Positions 10,401 to 21,430 of a DNA stretch of 64,000 nucleotides are shown here, piece by piece. This DNA comes from Triglochin maritima (Eukaryota > Streptophyta > Magnoliopsida > Alismatales > Juncaginaceae). The notes under the pieces were generated by a model that saw only the letters and a list, made by a program, of their open reading frames with translations, made no database searches and was not told the origin of the DNA. Made by a program: the position numbers and the translations under genes. Within the stretch, counting starts at the first letter, position 1, and each line of letters opens with the position of its first letter. The stretch spans positions 33,845,501-33,909,500 of the forward strand of contig OY821786.1 of the NCBI GenBank assembly GCA_963682175.1. The letters run 5' to 3'.

Positions 10401-13400
10401 CCCCCCCCCCACTCACCCACTCCTTTTCTCCCGACAGCTTGAATCAACGTTGTAATGTGTGGTCGGAGCGGCAGGGGTCGCATATGTTTCCCAATATGCG
10501 ACCCTCACATACTCCCAACGGCCCTATGCGACCGCACATGGCCTTGTGTCGTCACACTGTGCGGCATGTGCGGTCCACATGCTGCACGATGCTGTAGCCG
10601 TTGGAGGCAGATTTTTAGGAGGATAAATTATAGTTTCCCCCTATTTTCTCCTATAAAAATCCCCCAATCCCTTCTCATTCCTCACCTCTCTTTCTCTCAT
10701 TCTATACTCATTCTCTCTCATCCCCTACTTTCTAAGTTCTCAAGCATCACAGTTGGAAGGTTTTGGAGGGAAGAAAAGCAGATTTGGTGATCATGGGCGG
10801 ATTTTGGAAGCCAAAGTTCGCATATCTCGATTCCAAAACTACCTCAAACCATCCAAGTGCACTCTTTTCAACTCTCTTTTAGTGTAATATTTTATTTTAC
10901 TTTTCATTTGCACACACACACACTAGACATAATGATATATAGTGGACCTTTAGGTAATAGATTTCCTATGAGTCATGAAGAGTATAACCACCTTCGTTCC
11001 ACAAAGTTGAACGGTCCAGGTTGGAAAACCACACATTACCTTTCAATTGAACAAAAACGAAAAGTTGTATGTGAATTTATAAGTGTGGTGGTATAAATAG
11101 ACATAAACAACATATTGCTCACCCTGAAAGTAGCAATGCAAAACCATGTGCACATGCATTAATCAATTACCGTGAAGAAATTGAACATAATTTGCGAGAT
11201 GGATCTAGAGCTTATCACACGAAAGAGCTATTGTAGATGATTTCCATCTCCTTCCCCGTCTCTCCAGCACCTTCTCCTCCCCTCAATAAAACCCAACCCG
11301 AAACCCGAAACCCAAACCCAAACAACAATCAACAAACCAACTTTGTCTTCGGGTTCCAGTCGAGGTCGTGGTGGTAGTTCATCTCCTGCCCCACGTCCTT
11401 TGGTTCATCCGTGTAAGAGAGTTAAAGTTTTGGGTCTCACTTGTTTAGCATCTGGATGTGAGAAATTGGAACGTGTTTGAGCAAATACACACAAAGAGAA
11501 GGAATCGTATTAATCCAAAGAAATTGAACAATCTGGTCTATGTCAACTACAACCACAGGTTGAGGCAGAGTTTCATGGAGAGGAAGGACAAATCGGGTTA
11601 TTATGACCCTATCAACATAGATTATGACTTGATGGAAGATCGTCCGTAATTGGTGGAAATGGAGTATCCGGTATTCACAGGAGATGACTTGACATGGGTG
11701 GATGTCGAAGAGGCTATTTTTGGTCCATCACAAGGTCGACCGTGCCAGTGCAGCAACACCCACCTTCAGGATTCTACAAACTGTTATGGAGGATGACTTC
11801 AACTTTAGAAATCACCATGAGGTTTCCACTTCAGCAATGGTTCCAATTCGAAACATAGATGAGGAATTTGTGGGTATAAATGATGTAGAAACTGAGGAAG
11901 TTAAGGATCAAACATTTTTGTTGTAGACGTCGGTCACATCTATTGCCTACTATTGTCCTATATACCTATGACATACATACATTTGCTACTACTTGTGTTA
12001 GACTGCTAGTGTTTTTATTTGGTGAGCTATGTGTAAGACTCTAAGTTTACCTTATTTATTTGTATTGGTTGAAAGTTATTCAATGAAAATATACCTAATG
12101 GTTTGGTGGGTAGACGAGACTTCTAGTGAGGCAATGACTTTGAGGAATTAGATGTTTTGTTGAAGCCAAATCACCTTTGTATTTTATATATATTGTTCCT
12201 TTATCTCCTTGAGGTTTCTCATATTTTTCATGATTTTTCTTTTTTTTCCTTCATTTTTTGATATTTTTTCTCATTTAAAATTGAAAAAACAATAATTTTA
12301 CATTTGTGCGGCCACATGTGCGACCCCACAATCGAGTATGCGACCCTGTCACACTTGGTTGCATACTCAGTACCTGAATATTGGCTTGAATCTTATAAAC
12401 ATGGTGTTATTGTGCTAACCTGATTTCATACATTATTTAAACTTGTTCCAACTTTGTAGGAGATAATTCTTTGATAAGTTTTAAGGAAAATAGTTTTAGA
12501 AAGTTGAGTTTGTTATTTTGGGTCTTGTTTTAGTGTTTAGATGTTTCTATAAAATGTAATATAGAAATAGTGGAAACGATATCAATTTATTTGCAGGTCA
12601 CCCCTGAGGCAAAGGCAAAATCTTTGGAGGCTAAGTTAAGAGGTCAAGAAGCTTTCAATAATAAAGACTATCTCGGTGCAGTTGATGCCTACACACAGGT
12701 TGTTTTCTCAACAATGAATTGGTACTGAAGCATACAGTTCTGTGCCTTTTCAAAATGCTGATGTACACGATATATTTTGGGCATCATAATTTTCCAAATG
12801 GCTAACTTAGTGCATAGTTGTACATATATCTTAAACAATAATGTCTCAAGGAATCCATGTCGGCACCGCTGATTTTGCAGGACACTTGTTCAAATCATTT
12901 ATTTGAAGTATGAGTTTATATAGATATTTATTGTACTTTAATTTTGAAGTGTAGCTTGAAGTTGGGTTCTAAAATTTGAGTTGCAAAAGTTCTCAAATTA
13001 TATTCATGAAGAAAGACAAATTTATTATATTTTTGCAGAGAAATTGCATTGGAGGTTATGGGAAATGCTTTAGAAAAAAAAGTATGCAGTTTCCCCCCTT
13101 GAAGTCCACTATTATGGGGGATCAGCATTGTTATTCTTTCCCTCGCATTAATTAATGTTTTTGTTTCTCTGTTCTAGTTGTTCATGCTTACCAAGAAATT
13201 GGTTAAAAAAATTTCAGGCCATAGATCTGGACCCTAATGAAGCAATATTCCTATCAAATCGATCCCTTTGTTGGATCAGGTTGGGACAAGCTGAACAAGC
13301 ACTTGCTGACGCGAAGGCTTGCTGTGCATTGAGGCCAGATTGGCACAAAGCCCTATACAGGGAAGGTGCAGCTTTGCGCCTATTGCAAGTATGTTCTCCT

Positions 13401-14123
13401 TTTTCTTCAACTTCGCTGTTCATCATTATCTCCAATCATTTGATCCTTATGTTTTCAAACAGAGGTTTGAGGAAGCCGCTAATGCCTTCTACGAGGGTGT
13501 AAAGCTCGAGCCCGAAAACAAGGAACTAGTTGACGCTTTCAGGTTACATTTAAAAGGGACTCCAGAATTGCTTGTTTGTTTTGCTTTCTTTCCAGTTTGT
13601 ACTACAGCCAAATGTTATGAACTGGGAAAGATTGCCGGTTGAACTGGGAACCGTTCAATCGAGCAGTTCAGTCTGGTGCTTGAAACTTGTTTTTATTATT
13701 GAACATTTGAACCACTGGTCCACGTCCAACCAGTTCAACCTGCTAAAACACCTGGTTGAACTGGGTGGTAAGTGGGCCAAACGTTCACTGGCTAATCAAA
13801 TTTAATAAGGAACTGATTAAGTAAATCCATTTAGAAAAAGAAGTGAAAAGAAAGAACTTTTATATCTTTATTTTATATTAATAGATTAATGATCTTTTAC
13901 ATAGTGTACCTGTCATTTGCCATTGCCCGATGTGACTATCTAGATATGAGGTCATGGAACTTGTCGACTCAGCCATTCGTTTCCTTGTCCGAGTCGATGG
14001 TCGGACTGGGTGTGAATTTCCATATGCTCTTACCGGTGTTTTTTTATTGTGCATGATGACAGGGAAGCTGTAGAAGCCGGGAGGAAAGCCCATGCTGCAG
14101 AAAAGGCTAAATCTCAGAGTTGA
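4404..14123 (+). CDS. TPR10: Ankyrin-repeat/TPR protein, TPR10-like co-chaperone candidate (13 exons)
   Basis: Thirteen exons splice cleanly with GT..AG borders: 4404..4434, 4514..4576, 4645..4818, 6194..6325, 7413..7552, 8162..8248, 8643..8768, 9575..9727, 9983..10033, 12597..12698, 13218..13388, 13463..13542, 14063..14123. They give a 456-residue protein. About seven ankyrin repeats cover residues ~55..285 (for example RTALHFAAREGRLEVCRFLV and GETPLLHASRQGHLDTAKYL). After a short Lys/Pro linker, three TPR units fill ~320..440, including FLSNRSLCWIRLGQAEQALADA and ALYREGAALRLL, the pattern of Hsp70/Hsp90-binding TPR clamps. This order matches Arabidopsis AT3G04710 (TPR10), a predicted cytosolic chaperone partner. 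No signal peptide or membrane segment is seen. All reading phases agree and there are no internal stops, so it looks functional. Introns 3, 4 and 9 are long and carry transposon debris. The symbol is by similarity from memory. Confidence 0.9.
5341..5385 (-). mobile_element. 45-bp RTE-LINE/Au-SINE-type tail insertion in intron 3
   Basis: The insert reads (CAA)n followed by AGCCTTTTATCCCAAACTAG and TTGGGGT, which is the reverse complement of the 3' tail shared by plant RTE LINEs and Au SINEs, ending in (TTG)n. It is flanked by perfect 17-bp direct repeats, TGTCTATTGGTTTATTT, at 5324..5340 and 5386..5402. This is target-primed insertion with extreme 5' truncation; only the tail was copied. Confidence 0.85.
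10388..10410 (+). repeat. Poly(C) run of 23
   Basis: An uninterrupted run of 23 C in intron 9 of the TPR10-like gene, shortly before the hAT element. Runs of this length are unstable, and its true length may differ from the assembly. Confidence 0.9.
10472..12348 (+). mobile_element. Decayed hAT transposon inside intron 9 of the TPR10-like gene
   Basis: The proposed ends are CAGGGGTCGCATA on the left and TATGCGACCCTG on the right, inverted with one base missing. TGCGACC/TGCGGCC words cluster near both ends (10495, 10524, 10560 and 12307..12345), as expected of hAT subterminal binding sites. Inside, about 11440..11700 translates to the hAT C-terminal dimerisation region: CERNWNVFEQIHTKRRNR followed by LNNLVYVNYNHRL and YDPINIDYDL. 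Stops follow, so the transposase is dead. I found no 8-bp target duplication, so the exact ends are tentative. Confidence 0.65.
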
Positions 14124-16594
14124 AGGCCCTTTTCGTGAAGAAAAATTCTCATAGATTGTAGCTTCTCAGATTGCAGTTGCAGAGCATCTCCATCTTCCAG
14201 TGCCACATTATTTATTTTATCCTGTTTACATTTTCACGTGAAGCAAATGAGTATCAAGGTTTGTTAACTTGTCAGAAGTTCATCAGTGTATTTTTTGATG
14301 CCAAAATTTTAGGTTCTTCAATACAAAGAATACTGTGATTATTGTGTTTCCATGAAAGTAATTATTTTGTGGTAGCAAAGAACTTGAGCTGAAAGCATCC
14401 TTGTGTATTGGTTTGTAAAGATTCTGAACTGAAGTTCCATGATCTAGAGATTTATGCAAAGGTATCCATTGGAACAAGAGCATTGGAAGGGAAAACGTAT
14501 TACTTCAAAATATGCATGCCTTTTCGAGGTATTGAGCTGATGCGCATTAGATTAATAAGATAAGATGCCAAAATTATATTTGATGACCATTGCTGAAAAT
14601 ACTTATATCCAAATACTTTTGCACGCCATGGTAAATTTTGGAATGCCAATGTGGAGCATTGGGTCCACCAAGGTGTCTTGGAAAAGTGATGTTCCTATAG
14701 ATTTGATGGATGGGTAAGTGATGTTCCTATACATATTCACATATTTGGAACTTAGCATTTGCATAGGTTCTCTCTTACACATACAAGATACAACATTGAC
14801 ATCACCAGCTCATACCATCGCCATCCATAATCATCATAGGTCCATCTTGTTATTACCATGTAGCCTTGAATGTGTTACTTCAGAATAACGAAGATCATAC
14901 TCGGTAGGCTTGAATGTGTAGGTTTAGAATAACTAAGATCATACTTGGAACATTAGTGAACCCATGTCGTATTCTGAGTTCAATTAGAATATTTAAAAAA
15001 AAAAAACAAACTAATTTAAGTGCAATGAGTTGATGAAACAAGTACAAGAAGTCAATTGATGGGTTTCTTGATTACACAAAAAATGGAAGATCCAGATAGA
15101 TTGGACATCAAGAGCGGACAATATAACATAATTTGTTGTACCATAAACATATGCCATGCACCCGAAAGTGGAGTCATGGATTGCTACTCTGACGATTTTT
15201 ATGATGAGGCCATGTGATGTGGTAACGAGAAATGTGGTATGAGAAGTTTTTTTTCCTTTTTATTTATTTTATATACACTATTATCCCTAGTGTAGATACT
15301 ATCCTCCCAGCTGTTGGAATTCAATCATAGTCTTTATTATCTCAAAATAAGAGATCTCCCAACTGAGTGTTTTGTATAGTCTTTCGTTCAATCCTCGGAA
15401 GATTTCATTTGCATAGTCTTTTGTATTAGACTTTGTATTAAGTTTCCAGAGGCCACTCCTTGTAATATCAATAATATAAAATAACTTTGGAAATGACACG
15501 CTTTATGTTTGGGATTCACTTTCAAGATATCGTATTATAGTATTTCATTTTGATCATAGTTCCAGCGTACAAGATTAAGATTCAAGTCTTGGTTTTTTCG
15601 ATATCAATGCTTGAGAAAAATGAAACTATGATTGCAACTTCAAAATCATGGAATGGTATGGGTTGAGTATTGGCCGAGGCAATGCTTCTTATGCCGATTC
15701 TGATGGCCATATTGCTCATATTATAACAATACAATCGCAACTAGATTGAGACAGAGTGCTCTTTTGTTCGATCATAATCTCTTGCTTAATCATATATCTT
15801 GTAATTTGGACGACTTCACAAAAAATTATGCATATAAGAAAGAATTTATGTTAGCATGATTTTTTTTAAATTCAAATATTTTTGCTCTTTTTTATTATTT
15901 AGTGTAACGTTATAATACACATATAAACTCCAATAGCCGTTGTGATTTGCTTTGGTTGGTTGAAATAAACCGAAGATGACCATTTAAGCTATATCCATTT
16001 CGCTGAAGAAATTGTGTAAGACATTGTAGCCGAGATACCACGTACGTTGAAGGGGTTACAATTGCAATTTTAGTATGATAAATATAAAAGTATAACACAT
16101 AAATGGAAAATCTTGAAAATACTCGTATAGATACTGCATGACACTAAGTTCTTCGCTCATCATCAAACTGCCTCTGTTTTATTTTACTCAAAATTTCAAA
16201 AAACAACTAATGGGCCATTATCCAAAATATTATTAAATCATACAATAATTATATTATGCTTGACTTATACGAAATTGTAGCTCTACTTGGAGGATAATTT
16301 TTCATGTTTTTAAATGATGACAATTATCACATCAAGGCATCAAGCACAACCGCTTCCTTGCCCTCGCACTTTGCTGGACATGGTTTGATGGTCGGATGTG
16401 CATTTTTTTGTCTGGATGTTTCGAGCTTGAATTTCAGACTTTATAGTTGGTTGTTGTGACCTTCAAGTTTGTGCTTCAACTCGACGACCTTAGTGTCATT
16501 ATGTTTTCGGGAGAAAAGAAATAACATCAAAGCCTTACTAGTTCGGTGGGCTATTTTCACTTGACAGTTCCAATTATACATGCCTCATTTTTTA
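14124..16594. other. 3' UTR and intergenic region; possible old LTR fragment
   Basis: The first ~400 bp are the likely 3' UTR of the TPR10-like gene. Around 15290..15600 there is LTR-like sequence (CCACTCCTTGTAATATCAAT, then AT-rich runs), but no terminal TG..CA pair, target duplication or coding part could be fixed. The remainder is AT-rich with no gene seen. Confidence 0.35.
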
Positions 16595-17567
16595 GGGAAC
16601 TACTATTCATTGTCCGAAAACTACTTAAATCGTCATAATAATTATCATTTTGCCCTTCACAATTCATTTAATACACATTTCGTCTCGTCCCTTAAAATAA
16701 GGTTTCTGCATACGTTTTTCTCATTTTCCCAGTACAAACACAACAAAAATGTCTGGCGAAGCGTCTGGATTCGGTGAAATAATTTCTGGTGGTAAAACTT
16801 CATAACTTACAAATACCACCTCGATAGGTCGTTCGGTGGATTTTGAAATTGTTGGATCTGAATTTTTTTGAATCTTCATCACTTGCAAAAACTTGTTGTA
16901 ATCCAACCTGTATAATTAACCGCATGCGCATGATCTAGTGCGTTGGTGAGGTGGTGAGGTGTCGGACGATCAACCGTTTGCTTCTTGGTCTACCAAACAT
17001 GCTCCATGCGGATGACCGAGTTTCCATCGGTGCACCGTGATTGTAGAGACAGTAAGTTTTTGATCGTCCTAGAATCCTTAGGTCGGTTTACCGACCTCTA
17101 CCCGGTCATCCGAATATTTATCCTCAGTAGCTTCGACATTTCTCTGGAAATCTCTAATCGGTGTACCGAAGGGGTATCAGTCATCCGAATATAGTAATTA
17201 TTAACTTAATAATCAATTTATTTAGCAATTATCTAAATTTATAATCAATTTAAAAAAATTAAAAAAAGAAACATGGGCATCTACCGGAGACGCCCCCATA
17301 GGGGGGGCGCTCCCTCGAACGCTCGTCCTTTTTTAAAAAAAATTAAAAAACTAAATAAGACATTTTACCAGATGCGAGTAGTCCGGGGTGTCCGCTGATT
17401 CTTTTCTTTGCCCCCGAGACATTCTTTCTGATGAAATAGAGAGTAATATGAAGAGATAGTGGTGTTATAAGAGTGAAATGAAGAGTTATATAAGTAGAAA
17501 GGTCAGAAGGGCAAAATTGTAATTTGTACGGACGATTTAAGTAGTTTTCTGACGATGAATAACACTT
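16595..17567. mobile_element. Non-autonomous PMD-MULE deletion derivative, 973 bp
   Basis: Both ends are ~60-bp terminal inverted repeats sharing the AAAACTACTTAAATCGTC word and a following ATTTTGCCCTT. The flanks are near-perfect 9-bp duplications, CATTTTTTA (16586..16594) and CAGTTTTTA (17568..17576). Inside the left end is the first exon of the transposase (ATG at 16749, MSGEASGFGE). Inside the right end, on the minus strand, is the first exon of the PMD gene (MSRGQRKESADTPDYSHL, near 17432..17379) with its GTAAAA donor. A short GACGC hairpin remnant survives at ~17275..17335. The middle of both genes is deleted. Confidence 0.8.
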
Positions 17568-18504
17568 CAGTTTTTACGTCAATTTATTACTTTCACATTT
17601 TATTTTAGAGCTTAACGATGTCCATTTTTCATTATATACCATTCCTTTCTGAATTTTAAGACGACATAGAAGTAGTAAAAGAGTTCATAGCCTCAATCTT
17701 ATTTCAAGTAGACCGATCATATGCATTAACATGCATACATATACGCATCACCTACAGTCATACGATACACATATCCGCATCCCACATTAATTGGATGTGG
17801 ATATTTCACACCCTCACCGGTCACCAACAAAAAAATATTAATTTCCAAATCCAAAAACATAAAACCCACAAAATCATATCCCATCATTCCAATTAAAATT
17901 TAACAAACTCCAACCCCTCTGGTCTACTATGAATCAAACTAAACTAATTGGGGTTAACACAGTTGGAACTTGGAAGATCCATTATTTTAAGAAAGTCAAA
18001 AACAAAGATCGAATTCTAGCCGTCTCATTCGCATGATGAATATTTAAAATGAGAATGAATATAAAAGTTTAAATAGGAAAAGTATAAAATGCCCAAATTT
18101 CTTTTCTTCCTCGTCTATCTCCCCCTCTCAAAATCTCTCTTCCCCTCGATACCCAATTAGGTTAGGATTAGGTTTACTCCAATGCCTTCTTTCGCCTACA
18201 CCTCGTTTCACTATCCCACCCCTAACTTTAATATCAACTATATTCCACACATTTCTCATTATTTTCTGATTTTTAGTATGATTTGCGTAAATACACTTCT
18301 AATCTTAAATTTATGTTAAAATTCAAGTGAATTTGTTTGGACGGACTTGGGGTCAGATAAGTACCAACGGACTGGACTGGCTTCTCTAGTCTACTAGAAA
18401 TGAGACCATATAAATACCCAAACAGCCTTTCTTCCACCTCTCCTCCACCCCTCCAGACTCCACATCTCTCTCTTCCACTCCCCAATTAGGGTTAGGGTTA
18501 GGGT
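17568..18504. other. Intergenic region and PRA1 upstream region
   Basis: AT-rich spacer becoming C/T-rich from about 18100, as is common in plant 5' leaders. Short CCAATTAGG-type words and (TTAGGG)n-like runs, common in plant promoters and leaders, appear at 18150..18180 and 18482..18505. No separate gene is seen. Confidence 0.35.
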
Positions 18505-18999
18505 TTGGTCGAACCCAATGACTTCCTCCGCGAATCTCTACGCGCCTCTCACCTCTCGTGGCCCTACTCCTTCTCAGACGCCTCCACTCGCCTCCGGCGT
18601 AACATCCACCACTTCCGCGCCAACTACGCCCTCATCGTCCTCGTCTTCCTCTTCCTCTCCCTCCTCTGGCAGCCCCTCGCGATGCTCGTCTTCCTGGTAA
18701 TCTTCGTCGCCTGGATGGTTTTTTACCTTTTCAGGGAGAGTCCGGTTGTGGTGATGGGGAGAGTGGTTGACGATCGGGTTGTGGTTGGGGTTTTGGGGAT
18801 GGTGACGGTGGCGGGGTTGGTTGGGGTCGGGGTTGGGACGAATGTGGTGGTTGGGTTGGGGGTTGGGGTTGGGGTTGTGGGGATTCATGCCGTTGTTAGG
18901 AGTGCGGAGGATTTGTTTTTGGACGAGCAGGAAGCCGTCGGGGGCGGGTTGTTGTCGGTTGTCGGGAGTCCGGAACCGAAGGGGTTGGGGCTCGATTGA
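18505..18999 (+). CDS. PRA1 family (prenylated Rab acceptor) protein, single exon, start codon unclear
   Basis: The frame encodes a protein of about 164 residues with the PRA1 pattern: SFSDASTRLRRNIHHFRANY, a first hydrophobic pair IVLVFLFLSLLWQPLAMLVF and LVIFVAWMVFYLFRESPVVV, then DDRVVVGVLGMVTVAGL, a second hydrophobic pair, and an acidic C-terminus SAEDLFLDEQEAVGGGLLSV. PRA1 proteins are four-helix membrane proteins of the ER/Golgi that bind prenylated Rab GTPases. The frame begins after a TAG at 18499..18501 and contains no ATG before 18682, which is inside the first hydrophobic region. The nearest ATG (18518) is in another frame and gives an unrelated Ser/Thr/Pro-rich peptide. Either translation starts at a non-AUG codon such as TTG 18505, an upstream exon is spliced in, or a one-base change has broken the 5' end. 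Family call firm, start unresolved. Confidence 0.7.
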   Translation: MVEPNDFLRESLRASHLSWPYSFSDASTRLRRNIHHFRANYALIVLVFLFLSLLWQPLAMLVFLVIFVAWMVFYLFRESPVVVMGRVVDDRVVVGVLGMVTVAGLVGVGVGTNVVVGLGVGVGVVGIHAVVRSAEDLFLDEQEAVGGGLLSVVGSPEPKGLGLD

Positions 19000-19013
19000 A
19001 CGTCGAATTTATT

Positions 19014-19463
19014 AAAAATGTGGGGGTTTGTAAGTAGGAGTGGGTTTCTTAGGAAATTTGGTGGCGATTGTAATAAATGTAACTCGATTTTCGTTGCGGA
19101 ATAATGCTTCTCACACTTGTTATTGCTTGAATGTAAAAATGTGGGGGTTTGTAAGTAGGAGAATTTTGTTGGGGAGTTTGATTCTGTTGTGGAATAATGT
19201 AACAAGGTTTTTTGTTGTGGAAGAACGGTTGTTTGTAATGAATGTAACATGGTTTTCATTGCAGAAGAATGGTTGTTTGATTTTGGTTGATGGAGGATTG
19301 GATGTTAAAATGTGTGGTTTTGTAAGTAGTGGTGGGTTTTCTTGGGGAATTTGGTGGTGATTTTAATAAATGTAACACGTTTTGGTTGCGGATGAATGCT
19401 TGTCATACTTGTTATTGCTTTATGGGGTTCACGGTGTAAAATGTGGGGGTTTGTGAGTAGGAG
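19014..19463 (+). repeat. Degenerate repeats behind PRA1 with recurring GTAAGTAG donor-like words
   Basis: Four copies of AAATGTGGGGGTTTGTAAGT followed by AG(G/T)(A/T)G occur at about 19015, 19135, 19307 and 19437, separated by related G/T-rich sequence containing TAATAAATGTAACNNG. It lies immediately after the PRA1 stop codon and probably falls within its 3' UTR. Confidence 0.7.
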
Positions 19464-20389
19464 AATTCATTGTGGGGGTAAGGATGTCGATGAGCCAAAC
19501 TCAATCAAACTTAGGTTTAAGCTCAGCTTAATTATTCTATTGAGTGGAGTTGGTTTTCTACTTTGGTGCTTATGGTAGAGACAGTTTGTTAGTTGATGTG
19601 CAAGAGGTGGTGGGTTATTTTCGTGTACAACAGTGTAATTCCATGAGGGTATGGTTGGTTTGATTGTTATCATTAAAATGTTGATCGAACTTGCCGTGGG
19701 AAGTTGTGAATTTGTTTGTAACTGTTTTAGAGTAAGAGTGGTTTCACTGAAGTTGTTGGGTTTGATGGCAATCTACTACAAACGTAATAAATGTAATGTG
19801 GAACAATGGTTATAGTTCATGTTGTTGAAAACTATAATGGAGTCCTTGTAGAAAACCAATTTGAGTTGATCCATCTGGGTAGGGAAGATTTTCCAGGTCT
19901 GTGTTTCTGCCAAATGAAAAGCAATACCCCTTTAACCAATTCGGATGCTGTGCGTGATGTTAGATGTATTTTTTAGCTATTGAGGTTTTGAATGGTTTCT
20001 ATATTGATGGGGCTTGTGTTCATCTGTTACTTATTTTTGTGGCATTTGTATAAGAAAAATTGCTGGTGATCTGTTGTGATTGTGAATTGTTATAAACCAG
20101 TTTTGGAACTATTTGGGCCCGTCATTATAATCAATTAATCGTTGTATTATTAGGTTCTAAATGGGGCAGGTCCGCAGGTGTTGCGGATTAACTAGCTCAT
20201 TTAACTCTTGGGCACGGGTACTATTTAGTCTATTTTGTATTGGTTTCTGTACCAGCTATACTTGTTTCGTAAATCCGTTTATCTTTAAATTAAAATAACC
20301 AAATATATTATTTATACTGTCATACACATGATATATCTGCACTAAGCATTAATCCCCACTCTCCACGACATAACACTAAAACCACTAAA
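19464..20389. other. Intergenic, no gene seen
   Basis: T/G-rich then AT-rich sequence without a convincing frame, terminal repeat or RNA gene. The left boundary of the following transposon is not sharply defined. Confidence 0.3.
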
Positions 20390-20715
20390 ATTAGTTAGAG
20401 TCGTTATACACGTGACGCGCGCGTCCGTTGACGGACCAGTCAGCTGCCAGTTCAGCGTCCAGTCAGTCAAAACTTCTGCGCGGGGAAAAGTAAATTACGA
20501 ATTTTTGGGTGCGACGGTTCATTTCCCGAAATCACGATTAGACGGTTAGACTTTACGTACATCAGTAGCGGCGGTACAGCATTCGAGTAACTTTCCTCCC
20601 AAGCCTTCTCCTTTTCCATTCCCCATTTCACCCGGAGTTCCTCTCCATACGCTCATCCAAAACCTTCATTCCTTCATTCCTGTTTTAGTCGAATGAAAAT
20701 TATAACCAGACGAAA

Positions 20716-21430
20716 ATGGATCATTCTCTACCTGAAACCTCCATCGCTCCTGAAATTGTAGCCGCGCAGGTGTTGTGTCAACCACGTTCTTTCTGGTTCA
20801 TTTTAAGGTTCATTATTGGTCTCTAACAATTTTTTTTGGTGGTTTAAGGGAAGCACGTACTACTTTCGCGAAACCAAATGCGGTTTCACGGCCCTTCACA
20901 AGCAGTTCGACCGGATGAAAGAGGAGGAGAAAAATGTCTTCCAACGGACGCCTTTCGGTCACTTCCTCACCTTTCCTCACGTCACAACTGACAACGAGAT
21001 ACTGGGTTGGTTCGTCGAACACTTCGACGCCAATGAAGTCGGTCTGAGAATAGCCACTGGGGTGGTCCCATTTATGGTAGAAGACGTCGCTCTTCTACTT
21101 GGACTAAGAGCACATGGGCAGAGAGTGGATATGGAAGCCACGTACGTAGAGAAACGTGACGGGGTTAACCTCGACAACACCCATCTACTGGGTCATCTTA
21201 CCGCCACGAGCTTGATGGGCGAGGAGGAGGAGCACGTCCGACTCCTTATTTCTATGATTTTCAATCATTTTTTGTTCTTCGATGGATCACTGCGAAGTAA
21301 AACGTGGTACACGAAACACCTTAAGAACCTCAAGCGCCTCAAGAGATATGCGTGGGCAAATGCGGTTCACACTTTCTTGGTTGAAGGGCTGGAGGAAGCC
21401 CAACGGGACCTCTCGAGGAGGACATACTAG
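20716..21430 (+). CDS. PMD/DUF1985-like transposon-borne protein, 3' end made by the array
   Basis: Exon 1 is 20716..20769 (18 codons, MDHSLPETSIAPEIVAAQ) and ends at GTGTTG. Exon 2 starts at 20849 after TTTAAG and is open to the TAG at 21428..21430. The protein of about 211 residues has FQRTPFGHFLTFPH, VPFMVEDVALLLGLRAHGQ and YAWANAVHTFLVEGLEEA. The middle and last motifs resemble the PMD core (a '..LEDVALLLGL.VDG' and 'YSWGSA.LA.LYR' pattern) and the first resembles DUF1985 proteins carried by ULP1-type MULEs. No enzyme motif is seen. The last few codons and the stop lie in the first monomer of the adjacent tandem array (GGACATACTAGTAACTT), so the original C-terminus has been lost or lies in an unseen exon. 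Confidence 0.6.

Noticed and set aside
15290..15600. Possible copia LTR downstream of the TPR10-like gene
   Set aside because: LTR-like words only; no ends, duplication, primer site or coding part.
18574..18888. Asn/Pro/His-rich minus-strand frame opposite PRA1
   Set aside because: Shadow of the PRA1 coding strand; composition follows the GGTTGGGGTT repeats on the plus strand.
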